A DNA stretch of 64,000 nt from Torymus aiolomorphi (taxonomy: Eukaryota > Arthropoda > Insecta > Hymenoptera > Torymidae), in contig CM070874.1 of assembly GCA_036365515.1 (NCBI GenBank), positions 207,880,297 through 207,944,296 of the forward strand, in the 5' to 3' direction. Positions 1-11,500 of the stretch are shown here, one piece after another. The notes below the pieces were generated by a model, which did not search any database, was not told the DNA's origin, and worked only from the letters and a program-made list of their open reading frames with translations. Numbering within the stretch: the first letter of the stretch is position 1; each line of letters begins with the position of its first letter. The position numbers and the translations under genes are program-made.

Positions 1-479
1 ATACGCCAAAAATCAGTAAGAATCGATTAAAAAACAATTAAACTAAATAATGAATAGATCTGAATAATGAATCTTAATTCCTATTTTTGCTATTAATATC
101 TATACAGCATTAAAGATAGAACTAGCATAAAAGTACATAGGACTCGATAGAAAAAAAGGGAATTGAAATCAATTGAACGTTGTCATTATTAATTGATTTA
201 TATTGTGTTTTTTACACTAAAATCTTATTCACTTTAATTGGATTTTTATAAAATCCAAAAAAATGACATGAACCGCCTTATATATACATATCTTCCTATA
301 TTATATAGTTGTAAGGCTCAAAATGGGTACCTACGCCCCCATCCTCCTCCACTTCCCCTCCACTCCCCTCCACGTCCCCTCCACGCCCCCTTCACCGGCC
401 CCGCGACCTACCCCTCCACCTATCCCTCCATACTTAATCCATTCCTCATATTATGCTAAAAATTTTATATAGTGTGTTT

Positions 480-2440
480 CCGGATTCGTTGGTAATGAAT
501 CAGAAATCAGATTTTGAAAATTTAAAATAGCGGATCGATGATGGCAGCCAAATATTGAAATACAACTGGATCTTACTGAAAAATGTATGTACGGGATTTC
601 CGGATTCGTTGATTAGGAACCTGAACGTAGATTTTGTAAATACAAAATGGCGGAGAAAAATGAAAATATTACTGAATTATGCTGATAATTGTATATAGAG
701 GTATCTGGATTCGCTGATTACGAATTTTAACTCATATTTTGCCAAATCAAAATAGCGGCCAAATATTGAAAAATTATTGTATATTGCAATTGTATATGTG
801 GGATTTCTGGATTCACATGATGACGAATCTGAATTCAGCTTATAAAAATTCAAAATGGCGCATCGAAGATGGCGGCCTAATATTAAAATATTATTGGATT
901 TTGCTGAAAATTGTATATAGAGTGTTACTAGATTTGCTGGTTACGAATCTGAACTCAGATTTAGAAAATGAAAATTGACGGACCCAAGATGGCTACCAAA
1001 AATTGAAATTTTACTCGACTTTGCTAAAAATTATATATAGGGGGTTTCTGAATTCGCTGATTAGGAATCTGTACTCAGATTTTGAAAATTCAAAATGGCG
1101 GATCTAAGATGGTAGCCATATATTCAAATATTACTGGAATTTGCTGAAAATTGTATATACGGAGTTTCTTGATTCGCTGATTACGAATCTGAACTCATAT
1201 TTTGCCAAATTAAAATAGCAGCCAAGTAATATTGAAATATTACTGAATTTTGCAATTGTATATGGGGGATTTCTGGATTCGCATGATGACGAATCTGAAT
1301 TCAGACTATGAAAATTCAATATGACGGATCGAAGATGCCTGCCAAAAGTTGAAATATTACTGGATTTTGCTGAAAATTGTATATAGGGTTTTACTGGATT
1401 CGCTGATTTGGAATCTGAATTCAGATTATGAAAATTCAATCTGACGGATCGATGATGGCGACCAAATATTGAACTATTACTGAATCTTGCTGAAAAATGT
1501 ATGTACGGAATTTTTGGATTCGCTGATTATGAATCTGAACTCAGATTTTGAAAATTCAAAATAGTGATCCCAAGATGGCGGCAAAATTTGAAATTTTACC
1601 GGAATTTGCTAAAAATTGTATATTGTGAGTTTCCGGATTCGTTGATTAGGAATCTGAACTTAGATTTTGTAAATACAAAATGGCGGCTAAAAATTGAAAT
1701 ATTACTGGATTTTGCTGAAAATTGTATATAGGGGGTATCTAGATTCGCTGATTACGAATCTGAACTAATATTTTGCCAATTCAAAATGGCGGCCACATAT
1801 TGAATTATTACTGAATTTTGCGATTGTATGTGGGGGATTTCTGAATTCGCATACTAGGATTTCTGGATTCGATGATTACGAATTTGACCTCAGTTTTTAA
1901 AAATTCAAAATGGCGGAAAAATATTTCAATAATACTGGATTTTGCTGAAATTTGTATACAAGGGGTTTCTGTATTCGCTGATTACGAATCTGAACTCAGA
2001 TTTTCAGAATTCAAAATGGTTGATCGAAAATGGAGGTCAAATATTCAAATATTACTGGATTTTTCTGAAAATTGTATATACGGAATTTCTGGTTTCGCTG
2101 AATACGAATCTGAATTCAGATTGTGAAAAATCAAAATAATGAACCCAAGATGTCAACCAAAATTTGAAAATTTACCGGAATTTGCTAAAAATTGTATATG
2201 TGAGTTTCCGGATTCGTTGATTAGGAATCTGAACTCAGATTTTGTAAATACAAAATGGCGGCCACATATTGAAATATTATTGGATTTTGCTGAAAATTGT
2301 ATATAGGGGGTATCTAGATTCGCTGATTACGAATCTGAACTAATATTTTGCCAATTCAAAATGGTGCCCAAATATTGAAGTATTATTGAATTTTGCGATT
2401 GTATGTGGGGAATTTCTGAATTCGCATGTTACGTCTGTGA
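480..2440. repeat. Tandem satellite, units of about 105-122 bp, about 17 copies
   Basis: A diverged unit recurs across this stretch. Each unit carries an element close to GAATCTGAACTCAGATTTTG followed by a short AAAATGGCGG-like core, then ATTACTGGATTTTGCTGAAA and TTGTATATAG. The cores lie near 520, 641, 745, 848, 968, 1089, 1208, 1317, 1437, 1556, 1675, 1783, 1905, 2011, 2130, 2252 and 2357. The short open frames inside are repeat artefacts. One more partial unit lies at about 23150-23225, beyond the Maverick. Confidence 0.85.
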
Positions 2441-3482
2441 CGTATCTCTAAAATTTAAATCTATATTCTTATTCTCATCAGTAATTTTCTGACCTATAAA
2501 ATGATGTATTTGCGAATTTAAACGACACAGCAATTTGACTACGCAATAGCGTGACGTAGCGAACCACCTACTTCACGAAAGCATACGCGTGTCGTAATTT
2601 TCTGCACTCAGCATTTCTCAACTTCGAAATTGAACGATTTACGCCAAAATGTTTACTAAATTTGTTTAAAAAAGGTAATTTTGATCCAGCGTCAAAATCG
2701 TCTTTAACTTAATATACTGGCTTAATAAAAACGGCGACTTTCAACACACACGTTAGTTATTCGCGCGCAGATCGCGAGCTCCGTACCCTCCAACCGACAA
2801 TAAAAGAAACGATTATTTTTGTACAGGCCAATACGATCCAATAACAGTAAAGCAATTATATCAATTTAATACGTTATCGGTATTATATATTGTTTAACAA
2901 AGTTAATAAGTTGTAAATCTCATAGTCTTATTTATAAAACTTATATTAACCAATAAATAGTGCATCTAACTAATCAGCTGTTTATTATTTACGAGAGCCT
3001 ACGCCCAGAATAAAGGTAATATAAATCAAATATCATTCAAATATAAAAATATAATCAATTCAATAAATATAAGAGTAAATTCCTCGATTTTGAGACGTAA
3101 CAGTGGTTCGATATCGGGATCGAACATTAGTTCATTAGACTGTTTAAAATAAAAGAATAAAATAACTATTTCTAGGAACGTCACAGTGTTTCCGGTACAA
3201 ATTGAACGTAAGTTTACTAGATCGTCTCGATCAAACGATAAATCTTTAAAATAAGTTCTTGAAAGACGAGGGAAATATTCTTATAAAATACTAATATAAC
3301 TAATATAGAATAAGTCCGAGCTTCACATTTTGCAGTAAGTAGTTGGGGTCATTCATTATAGCATGAATTGCCAAAACTACCGAAAATAAATGCGTACGGC
3401 TCGTCGAATTATTAACAAAGTCTAACATATGATAAGTACAAGAATAAGAATAACTTTCTACAAAACAAATGAATTTTTAACC
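2441..3482. other. Intergenic AT-rich stretch, no gene seen
   Basis: This is unique-looking AT-rich sequence between the satellite and the Maverick target site. No open frame of useful length, RNA gene or inverted repeat was recognised. Confidence 0.6.
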
Positions 3483-3488
3483 AATACG

Positions 3489-4338
3489 AGTAGTAAGGGG
3501 ACCGGTATAGTGAGACGGCCCCCCGCGGTGCGGTGTGTAGGAGCCATGTGGCACCCCGCTGTGCGGCGTGTATGGGTCCCCATGTGTGACAAGGTCATTA
3601 ACCCAAGTGTTTACAGTAGCAGGTGTGGCCACAAGCTAATTAGTGTAAACAATGGGGGCTGATTTATTACCCCATAAATAATGGCCCACTTATGGCACCC
3701 GCCATGACGTCATGCCGCTATACATGCCCTACGTGTGTTGCCGTATATGCCTTGACTCGAGGTGGTGGGGGGCGAGCGCTTTGGCTGTCCGCGCTACGCC
3801 ATAAAGACCCGTAGGATGCTAGGCCTCTCGCTGTACAGACCGTGTGCTGTGTGTATGGGCCCCAAGTGTGAACAGAATTATTACCCCATAAATAATGTCC
3901 TACTTATCGTTCGCGCCATGACGCTATGCCGCTATACCAGCCCGGCGCGTGCCGGCGTATATGCCTCAACTCGGGGATGGTGGGGGAGAGACCTTTGGCT
4001 ATACGCGCTACGCCATAAAGACCTCTCGCCGTATAGACCGCGTGCTGTGTGTATGGGTCCCAAGTGTGACAAGGTCATTAGCAGGTGTGAACACAAGATA
4101 ATAATGATAAACAATGGGTCGGATTATTACCCATAAATAACGGCCCACTTACCGCCCCCGCCATGACGCCATGCCGCTATACCTACCAGGCGCGTGCCGC
4201 CGTATATGTCCCGACTCGTCGTGGTGGTGGTGGTGGTGGGAGAGACCTTTGGCTATAGGCTCTACGCCATAAAGTCCCATAGAGTGCTGGAGCGGGCCCT
4301 CTCGCTGTATAGACCGTGTGTGTGTGTGTGTGTTTGTT

Positions 4339-4402
<64 letters not shown>

Positions 4403-4499
4403 CGTAATAAGTTGGGGGTGGGAATAGGGAGTTGGTGTAAAGGAGAGGTCTGCAAATAAAAAAGCTGTTGATGAACAAAAAAAATTTTATTTATTTAAT
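3489..4499 (+). repeat. Left terminal inverted repeat of the Maverick, about 1.0 kb
   Basis: This arm is an inverted copy of about 22022-23056. It is internally repetitive: a GC-rich block with GTGTGTATGGG, a GTAAACAATGGG-like element, CCGCCATGACG(TC)ATGCCGCTATA and ACGCCATAAAGACC recurs about three times (roughly 3540-3820, 3850-4050, 4050-4290). It ends in a (TG)n tract at about 4316-4400 and a short AT-rich tail. The matching arm differs by several indels, so the two have diverged since insertion. Confidence 0.9.
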
Positions 4500-4526
4500 C
4501 GTAGAAGAAAGTTAGTCTTACGTTAA

Positions 4527-4690
4527 CATAACTACCGACATCACGAACGCACAATTTTTATTTTAACTTATACACGAATTACTATTTTACAGTTGGCCTT
4601 ACGGCAATATAAATATCGACATCACTAACGCACAATTTTTATTTTAACTTATAATACGAATTATTATTTTAGAAGCACACCATACGCATT
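4527..4690. repeat. Two direct repeats of about 90 bp inside the left arm
   Basis: The segment around CACGAACGCACAATTTTTAT at about 4540 recurs at about 4630 with few changes, period near 90 bp. It lies between the inverted repeat and the first genes. No coding capacity is seen. Confidence 0.7.
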
Positions 4691-4798
4691 CAGTCAATCG
4701 CAAACATTTTATTTCGGTTGCACTTTTTAATCATTGTTTTTAAGCGCGAAATATAAAATTTGTATTAATAATAACGATGCTGACACTTGCACTACTTA

Positions 4799-4810
4799 GC
4801 ACACACACAC

Positions 4811-4870
<60 letters not shown>

Positions 4871-4892
4871 ACACACACACACACACACACAG
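4799..4892. repeat. (CA)n microsatellite
   Basis: An almost pure CA tract sits just downstream (minus-strand sense) of the first minus-strand gene. Long frames coding poly-(Cys-Val) or poly-(His-Thr) over it are artefacts. Confidence 0.95.
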
Positions 4893-4918
4893 ACCGTATT
4901 GATACTGGTTGCTCCCTG

Positions 4919-5371
4919 TCACTTTCGAGGCATGCAAATGCACCGTCGATGGCGACACGTGATGCACGCTGCGTATCGTAGCTCGCAAATAGAGCACGGA
5001 CGCAACGGTTTGTTGAGTACTTCTTGCGTATGTTGACACCATCGCCATCCTGAAGGTAATTTTTCGGTATACGCCATGGCATGCCTGTGCGCCTTATCAA
5101 ATTTTTCTAGGGCGATATTTGCCGCGGTATTTAACTTACACAGCACAGCCGTCATCTCCTCCAGGAGCTCGCTGTAGTATTCGCGGGTATCAGGCGATGT
5201 TGCCGCGGCAAACCGACAACTAATTTCGGCTACAAATTCCGCCATAAAGGCTGAATCCCGCTGCACAGCGTTAAACGTGGCAAAATTAACTTTGATGTAT
5301 TGCTGTATTTTGGCGCGTTTGTACGACAGTTTGTTGTAGTACGCGAGTCGACGCGTACTGATCGCCTTCAT
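4919..5371 (-). CDS. Maverick accessory protein, helical with C-terminal cysteine cluster (150 aa)
   Basis: This is an intact 150-residue frame starting MKAISTRRLAYY. The first about 115 residues are charged and look alpha-helical. The C-terminal 30 residues hold a dense cysteine/histidine cluster (CSIC, CITC, HRRCIC), suggesting a small zinc-binding module. No family was recognised. The next minus-strand gene starts only 43 nt away from its upstream end and has the same plan (helical N-terminus, CxxC tail), so the two may be ancient duplicates or work together. The position, just inside the inverted repeat and opposite to the structural genes, is where Polintons carry lineage-specific genes. 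Function unknown. Confidence 0.65.
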   Translation of the reverse strand: MKAISTRRLAYYNKLSYKRAKIQQYIKVNFATFNAVQRDSAFMAEFVAEISCRFAAATSPDTREYYSELLEEMTAVLCKLNTAANIALEKFDKAHRHAMAYTEKLPSGWRWCQHTQEVLNKPLRPCSICELRYAACITCRHRRCICMPRK

Positions 5372-5414
5372 TGCGCTGGAATACTACACTACACGCACTA
5401 ATCACCGAGCCGCT

Positions 5415-5834
5415 TTATGGGGAGCGCGGGCTTTCCAGGTCGCTCAAGCACGGACAGCTCGCACTGCTGCTGCACTGAGGGAACCGAAGTATATCGCACC
5501 TCCAACAGCGCACCCAATTCAGTGCTGTACGTTGATACAGTCCGCAGTCAAAACACCACTCCTGGATGGTTGGTGCTGTAGGTGGTGCTGGTGGTGGTGG
5601 TGATGGTGGTGTTGGTGTTGCTGCTCTCGCCCGGTGTTCCAACAGGTTGCGCCGCCACTGACGGAGATGTCTTTGGCGCAAGCATTTTAGCACTTTCAAG
5701 TGCCTTATCCGTTCCGTGTATACGGCCTCCTTCGAATTTGAAATCGTCAATGCTTGCCGATTTCTGAGTGAGATTCTTCGCCACTTGGCGAGACGCGCTT
5801 CGAATCTGGCTAGTTGCTGCTGGAGACTGGCCAT
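5415..5834 (-). CDS. Maverick accessory protein, coiled-coil with C-terminal CxxC motifs (139 aa)
   Basis: This is an intact 139-residue frame starting MASLQQQLARFEARLAKW. Residues about 1-70 are rich in Leu, Arg and Gln with heptad-like spacing, probably a coiled coil. A proline-rich linker follows (about 71-90). The tail contains CFDC, then CWRC and further Cys residues, probably a zinc-binding module. Just upstream of the ATG the minus strand reads GTCAGTCAGTTATGG, so a TCAGT arthropod initiator could place the transcription start a few bases before the codon. It pairs with the 150-aa gene downstream. Not recognised as any named family. Confidence 0.65.
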   Translation of the reverse strand: MASLQQQLARFEARLAKWRRISLRNRQALTISNSKEAVYTERIRHLKVLKCLRQRHLRQWRRNLLEHRARAATPTPPSPPPPAPPTAPTIQEWCFDCGLYQRTALNWVRCWRCDILRFPQCSSSASCPCLSDLESPRSP

Positions 5835-7095
5835 AACTGACTGACTCGATGTTCGCTAACAGTGTTGGAGGTTCACGGGGATGGTGGGGGTTAAACTGCT
5901 GTTAGTGAGGGCAGCTAGAGTGGGGATGAGTAAAAAACGTAAAAAAGCAATGTGTCGTCGGTACATCTTTCTTTCGGGGATGCCATGACAGACTGTATTT
6001 CGACGCTTTTCGAAAATGAAATTTACGACATGCCGGGATTCCATACGCTCTGATGAAAGCGCATATGTTTTGCCGCGGAAAACCTCGGCAAAATTTTTCC
6101 CGAATGAAAATTTTTTATTACTCTTTCATGGTTTAAGCACAGCGGCCTCGCAGAAGTTTCTGGCTCTACGAGCGCGCGCACGGAACGAGTAGTTAAGTAT
6201 CTGCACGTGAGAAAAACAGAAACACGTGTAGGCTTAGAAAACAGCCCTTGGAAGGATACTTCGGGTTTTTACAGGAAGAGATTTTTTAACATCTGTAGAA
6301 TTTCTTTTCTTATCGAAAAGCTGTACGACTGCCATAGTAATCGTACCCCGCTTCGCGGGGGATTCTCAATTTTTCTTCAAACCCGTCGGCACGCGTGACG
6401 AAAACCTTTCGAGCTAAACTATCGCTACGTGACAGGACCATGCAATAATGCCAAGGGGTTATCCTCGAAACTTGCATCCGCTGCGAAGAAAGTAAGCCCC
6501 GTTGTTTTTTCGAAACAATATATCACGGTAGCAGCCCCGCAACAGGATGTTTCGCGTGTAAAGCTTACGCACCGGGGTTTCCTTCGCGCGAACACGCATA
6601 GCAATACTCGGGGGTTATTTTTCACCCAGCTACACATTTTTAACGGAAAAAAGTTACCTCTTTCTTCAAACCCGCCGGCACGCGTAACGAAAACCTTTCG
6701 AGCTAAACTATCGCGACGTGACAGGTCCATGCAATAATGCCAAGGAGTTATCCTCGAAACTTGCATCCGCTGCGAAGAAAGTAAGCCCCGTTGTTTTTTC
6801 GAAACAATATATCACGGTAGCAGCCCCGCAACAGGATGTTTCGCGTGTAAAGCTTATGTACCGGGGTTTCCGACGCGCGATCACGCATAGCAATACTCGG
6901 AGTTATTTTTCACCCAGCTACACATTTTTAACGGAAAAAAGTTACCTCCTGCGCTTTGGTGAGATTTTCCAGAGACGGCACGAGTACATAACGTAAACAG
7001 ATGCTCAAAAATCCCGAGGGAAAGGTATTTTCTGATACCACGTGTATACTGTATTCAAAACACTCGACGCCGTTGACACCGCCAAAAAGTCGCGC
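5835..7095. other. Divergent intergenic region of the Maverick
   Basis: This lies between the minus-strand accessory genes and the plus-strand block, so it should hold promoters for both directions. It contains the 289-bp tandem duplication described separately. A minus-strand frame at 5856-6044 (62 aa) has no supporting signal. No other gene was seen. Confidence 0.5.
6373..6950. repeat. Tandem duplication, 2 x 289 bp
   Basis: The segment starting CTTCAAACCCG at about 6373 is repeated at about 6662 with period 289. Both copies contain GACAGG(A/T)CCATGCAATAATG, a block around GCATCCGCTGCGAAGAAAG and the end ACGGAAAAAAGTTACCTC. Differences are few, so the duplication is fairly recent. Open frames on both strands over it are mirror images of the repeat rather than genes. 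Confidence 0.9.
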
Positions 7096-7103
7096 TATAA
7101 AAG
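7096..7103 (+). promoter_or_regulatory. TATA box for the spliced Maverick gene
   Basis: TATAAAAG sits 56 bp upstream of an ATG in a strong Kozak context (TCACCATGG at 7154-7162). ACAGTCC or ACCAGTC around 7120-7130 are possible initiators at the right distance. Confidence 0.75.
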
Positions 7104-7158
7104 CGGTGAGGGCCACTTACAGTCCTACCAGTCTTTCTTTCGAACGAGAAGCGTCACC

Positions 7159-8413
7159 ATGGAGAATTTTGTCGCTTGTAAAAGTTTACGGGAAGCTGTA
7201 TTGCGTCTCGCAGCGCAATCACGCTATAGTAGAGGGGGCGCGTGGCATACACGACTGAGGACGTTGTCTTCTACGGAACTTGTCAATCAGTTACGACGCT
7301 TGTTACGGCTAACTGGCTATCGGGCGATAGCAAGATTATTTCGTACATTCAGACATTCGCGAGATGTACAGCGTACCATCGGGGAATTTGTGGTCGAGTG
7401 CAACTTGGACAGATTGCCTGTTTTTAGAAAGCTCATGAGCGAGTACGAGGAGCTAATGGGTAAGTGAAAAAATTTTTAATATTTTTCCTAAAATTTTTTA
7501 AAAATTTAGTTCTCTAAAAACATTTTTTTCCAGCCTTAGAAGATTTATTGCGCGACAGCAATTCTAATAGCGAAAATATCGAAACTGATGACGAGGAGAG
7601 CAGCGATGCCACTCACTTTGAGTGGAATGCCGATGATACACCGTCTCAACCAGGGCCGTCGGGGGTGGCAAGCGGTTCGGCGCGCACTGATGGACGACAA
7701 AATCCTGTAGCTCGCAGGCTATCGTTTGACACTGATAGCGACGCGGCTGATGACGGTAGTTCGCAGCAGCAAATCTGGGTCGCCGACGTACACAACGCAC
7801 CTCTTTCCGACGATAATCCGCCTACAGAAACGGTGTCTGACAGCGAAGAGAAGCGCACCGTAAGCCCGAACCTTATTAATGCGGAGGACCATGAAAGGGC
7901 GAATCTAGAAATGGAGGCGGTAGAAAATGAGCGAGAGTATATACTGGAGGCGTTATCATCATACGTGGAGCCGGGGGAAGCCGTTCACCGGGCGTTTTTG
8001 AGCGATCCTCCTCAGGCGTCAGCAGATGTAGGCATCGCGAATACCGCTGAAAATCGCTACAACATCTTGAGCAATTTTTACCTTGGAGATCCCGGAGCAT
8101 ACGATAATAACTTTAACCCGTGGGACGAAGTTCATCTGCGTATAAATGAGCGTAAGTTAAATTAATTTTTCTTTTTTGTAATGTAAAAAAAAGAGCATGT
8201 TGTTGAAAAAAATATTTTTCTTTTTTAGTCATAAGACATCGGGATAGTATATCGTACCACTATCCCTATGACATTCCCGATATACCTGGGGTTTACGAGC
8301 GATTTTTGAATATACTCCATTCACCACGCGCACAGGTGTTGCGTTGGTTTCATGACCAGGCGGAAAATATATTTTCTCCGTTGTATACAGAAATAGATCT
8401 CGCGGATTATTAG
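7159..8413 (+). CDS. Spliced Maverick gene, unknown acidic protein (3 exons)
   Basis: Exons are 7159-7459, 7534-8151 and 8229-8413. Intron 1 (7460-7533, 74 nt) is GTAAGT...TTTTTTCCAG; intron 2 (8152-8228, 77 nt) is GTAAGT...CTTTTTTAG. Both joins keep the frame, and unspliced reading stops at once in each intron. The start is the ATG in TCACCATGG, 56 bp after a TATA box. The protein has an Arg/Leu-rich helical N-terminus of about 100 residues, an acidic Ser/Asp-rich middle and a C-terminal part rich in Tyr and Asp-Pro. No family was recognised. It lies directly before the polymerase gene; a further acceptor (8511-8523) opens the polymerase frame, so alternative splicing between the two is possible. 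Confidence 0.7.
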
Positions 8414-8523
8414 TACGTGTAAGCGAAAGTTTTCGCGGGCCACCGGAAGAATAGAAAATGACTAAAAAAGAGAAATGTTTAAATAATATTAAAAGCTGAC
8501 GACAATTCATTTTATTCATTTAG

Positions 8524-11500
8524 AGACCCGTCAATCCCCTCTTCAGGTAGGCGCTGGTGAAGGTCGTAGCAGAAGCAACAGCAGCCACAGCAGCAGTAGC
8601 AGCATCACGCGCGACGACGAGGCTGACGCAGGGTCCGAGCGGTTTATTATAGCTGCCGAGGGAGAGCAGTACATGCGTAGGTTTGCTGTTCACGGCCGCA
8701 CGGTCAGTTTTAATATACGTGATCCACCTGCCGGGGAAAACCCTGTATTATGGCTCGAGGAAAGCATTAGAGACATTTACGAATACATTACATCTAACGT
8801 TCCACCTAGCACATTAATCGGTGTGAGTATTCGTAGTGATCGGTTTGCGTGGGGACCCGGAGGGTTGTCGTTCAGGCCTATTGAAAATTTCAGTTACTTA
8901 GATTTATGGAATTTGATAAATTCTATAAGTCAAAGTAACGCAGTTTTGGGTATCGATGACACACTAGCCTTACAAATATATTACGTTGAAATGCCTGTTG
9001 GCGCAGGGAGACCATGACCAAAACAAGCGCTAAGCATAGGTAGTCTTCGTAAACGCTCGATCGTAACAATGAAAAACGAGGACAATTTATGTTTACCGTG
9101 CACGCTCGTAGTAGCGAGAGCACACTTAGCTCTTAAAACATCCGAATGCCCGGCGACGCGCGACGAGTGGCGCGTAATCCTCGACGGCCGGCGAAAATTA
9201 CAGAAAGAGCGCGCAGAGAAACTCGTGCACGATGCAGGAGTAATTTTACCGCTAGAGGGGTGTGGATTCCGCGAGTTGACGGCGTTTTAAGATTTTTTTG
9301 CTGCGGAGGGTATTGCTATGGTTATATTTGAAAAGTGTAACCTGGAAACAAGATTCAAGATTTAAATGCACCGCTTCACGGTGTTATTTATTTAATCTTT
9401 GAGGAGCAGTCTAGACACTTTAACGTGATCTCTAATTTATTTGCTGCGGCCGGGTCAAAATTTTTTTGCTCTTATTGTAACAAGGGTTTTCGCCGTATTG
9501 GGCAACACAAGTGTAAACGAACTTGTGAATCTTGCTTTGTTACACCTCCATGTAGGAGTGACGGTGTAGAAATGATAGAGTGCACAGAGTGTGGACGTAA
9601 ATTTTTCGGGCATGGTTGTTTCGTTAATCACAAGCACGCGGGTTCGTACAAAAAAAATAATCGCAAAGTGTGCGACGTCGTGCGGCTATGCGAAAATTGT
9701 TTAAAAATAGTAAATACGCAGCACAGTCAACACGAGTGTGGTATTAGTTATTGCAAACAATGCTCGAAGCGGTAGCCGTTCAATCATGCATGTTTCATGC
9801 AACCAATTGGTGGTGATGGTGACTTGAAAGCGGAAAAAAAATTTTTATACATTTTTTACGATTTTGAGACCCGTCAGGATACGCCGCATGGAGAAAACGC
9901 CCGAATTCACGTGCCGAATCTCTGTGTCGCGCATCAGGTTTGCACGGATTGCATAGACGTGGATGACCTTAAAATCATTTGTAGCAAATGCGGCGTGCGC
10001 GAGTTCATTTTCACAGACGATCCGGTAAAACAGCTCTTGAGCTTGTGCATTCTGGAAAGCACTGAATTTTCCGAAATTGTATGCATCGCGCACAATGCCA
10101 AGGCTTTTGATGCTCAATTCATTTTAAAAGAATTGGCCGAAAACTCTGAGCGCACAGCCCCCAGCGTCATTTTGAACGGTCAAAATATTACAATGTTGAA
10201 GTATGGCCGAAACAAGTTTATCGACAGCATCAACTATCTTCAAATGAAATTGAGTGCTCTACCAGCTACCTTCGGTTTACCCGAAAGTAGTAAGAAGGGC
10301 TATTTTCCACATCTGTTTAACACCATTGAGAACCAGCGGTACGTTGGGCCTCTACCAGCGCTAGAGTTTTATTGCCCTGACACTATGTTGCCAGCTGAGC
10401 GGGCCGTTTTTCTCGAGTGGCATGAAAATACAAGTCCTGGCTATATATTTGACTTTCAAAAAGAGATAGTCGAATATTGCCAGATGGATGTGGAAATACT
10501 GAGGCGCGCGTGTATACAATTTCGAAAAATTTTTCTCGAGGTAGGCGAAACGGACCCGTTCGTATCAGCGTGTACAATCGCGTCGGCGTGTTCGTACGTT
10601 TTTCGTAAAAATTTTTTAGTTCCGAATACTATAGGAATAATTCCACCGAACGGTTATAGGCGCGCTGACAAACACTCGCAAAAATCAATAGAGTGGTTGC
10701 TGTATTGCGAGCGCGAGATCGGTCGGGAGATCGTACATGCAGGGAGGACGCGTGAGTTTCGCTTGCCCGAGGGATTTTTAGTGGACGGTTACCTACCTGC
10801 TTTCCCTCCCGGAGAGAGGGAAGCAGCTAAGGGAATCGTTTTTTAATTTCAAGGTTGTTACGTGCACGGTTGCCCGCGATGTTTTACGAATAACCGAGAA
10901 TCGGTAAAAAATAAGTTTAATCAAACGTATGCACAGGCATACGAAAGTGTACAGGTAAAAGTCGGACGAATGCAGAGTCTCGGCTACGAAGTGCGCGAGA
11001 TGTGGGAGTGTGAATTCGATGGGATAAAAAGGCAACAGCCCGAGTTCGTACCGTATCTGGATACTCACCCGATAATGAGTAGAATAACGCTCAATCCGCG
11101 GGATGCGTTTTTCGGTGGGCGAACTGAAAATATAGTCACCTCATGCACTGTAGAGCCGGGTGAAGAGATCAAATATACTGATATTTGCTCTCTTTATCCG
11201 TATATATGTAAGCGAGGCCGCTTTCCTATCGGTCACCCGCACATTTACATAGGCTCGGAATGCGCCGCGTTAACGAATGGCCAGAATAACAATCTCGCGT
11301 GCGTCGAAGGGCTCGTCAAATGCAAAATTTTGCCACCGAGAAATTTATTATTGCCCGTATTACCGGTAAAAATGCACGGGCGCCTTATTTTTGGTCTCTG
11401 TCGTTCCTGCTGTGAGGAAATGCGTCAGGACGACTGCAACCACGAACAAGTCGCCGAGCGTGAGTTTAGCGGGACATGGGTAGTGCACGAGTTACAGAAA

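Noticed and set aside
238..459. 73-aa proline-rich frame
   Set aside because: It crosses a C-rich low-complexity patch (CCCCTCCAC repeats) and has no supporting feature.
4149..5100. Long frames coding poly-His-Thr or poly-Cys-Val
   Set aside because: They are translations of (CA)n/(TG)n microsatellites on both strands.
6425..6996. Overlapping frames of about 100 aa on both strands
   Set aside because: They arise from the 289-bp tandem duplication and mirror each other; no domain or start signal.
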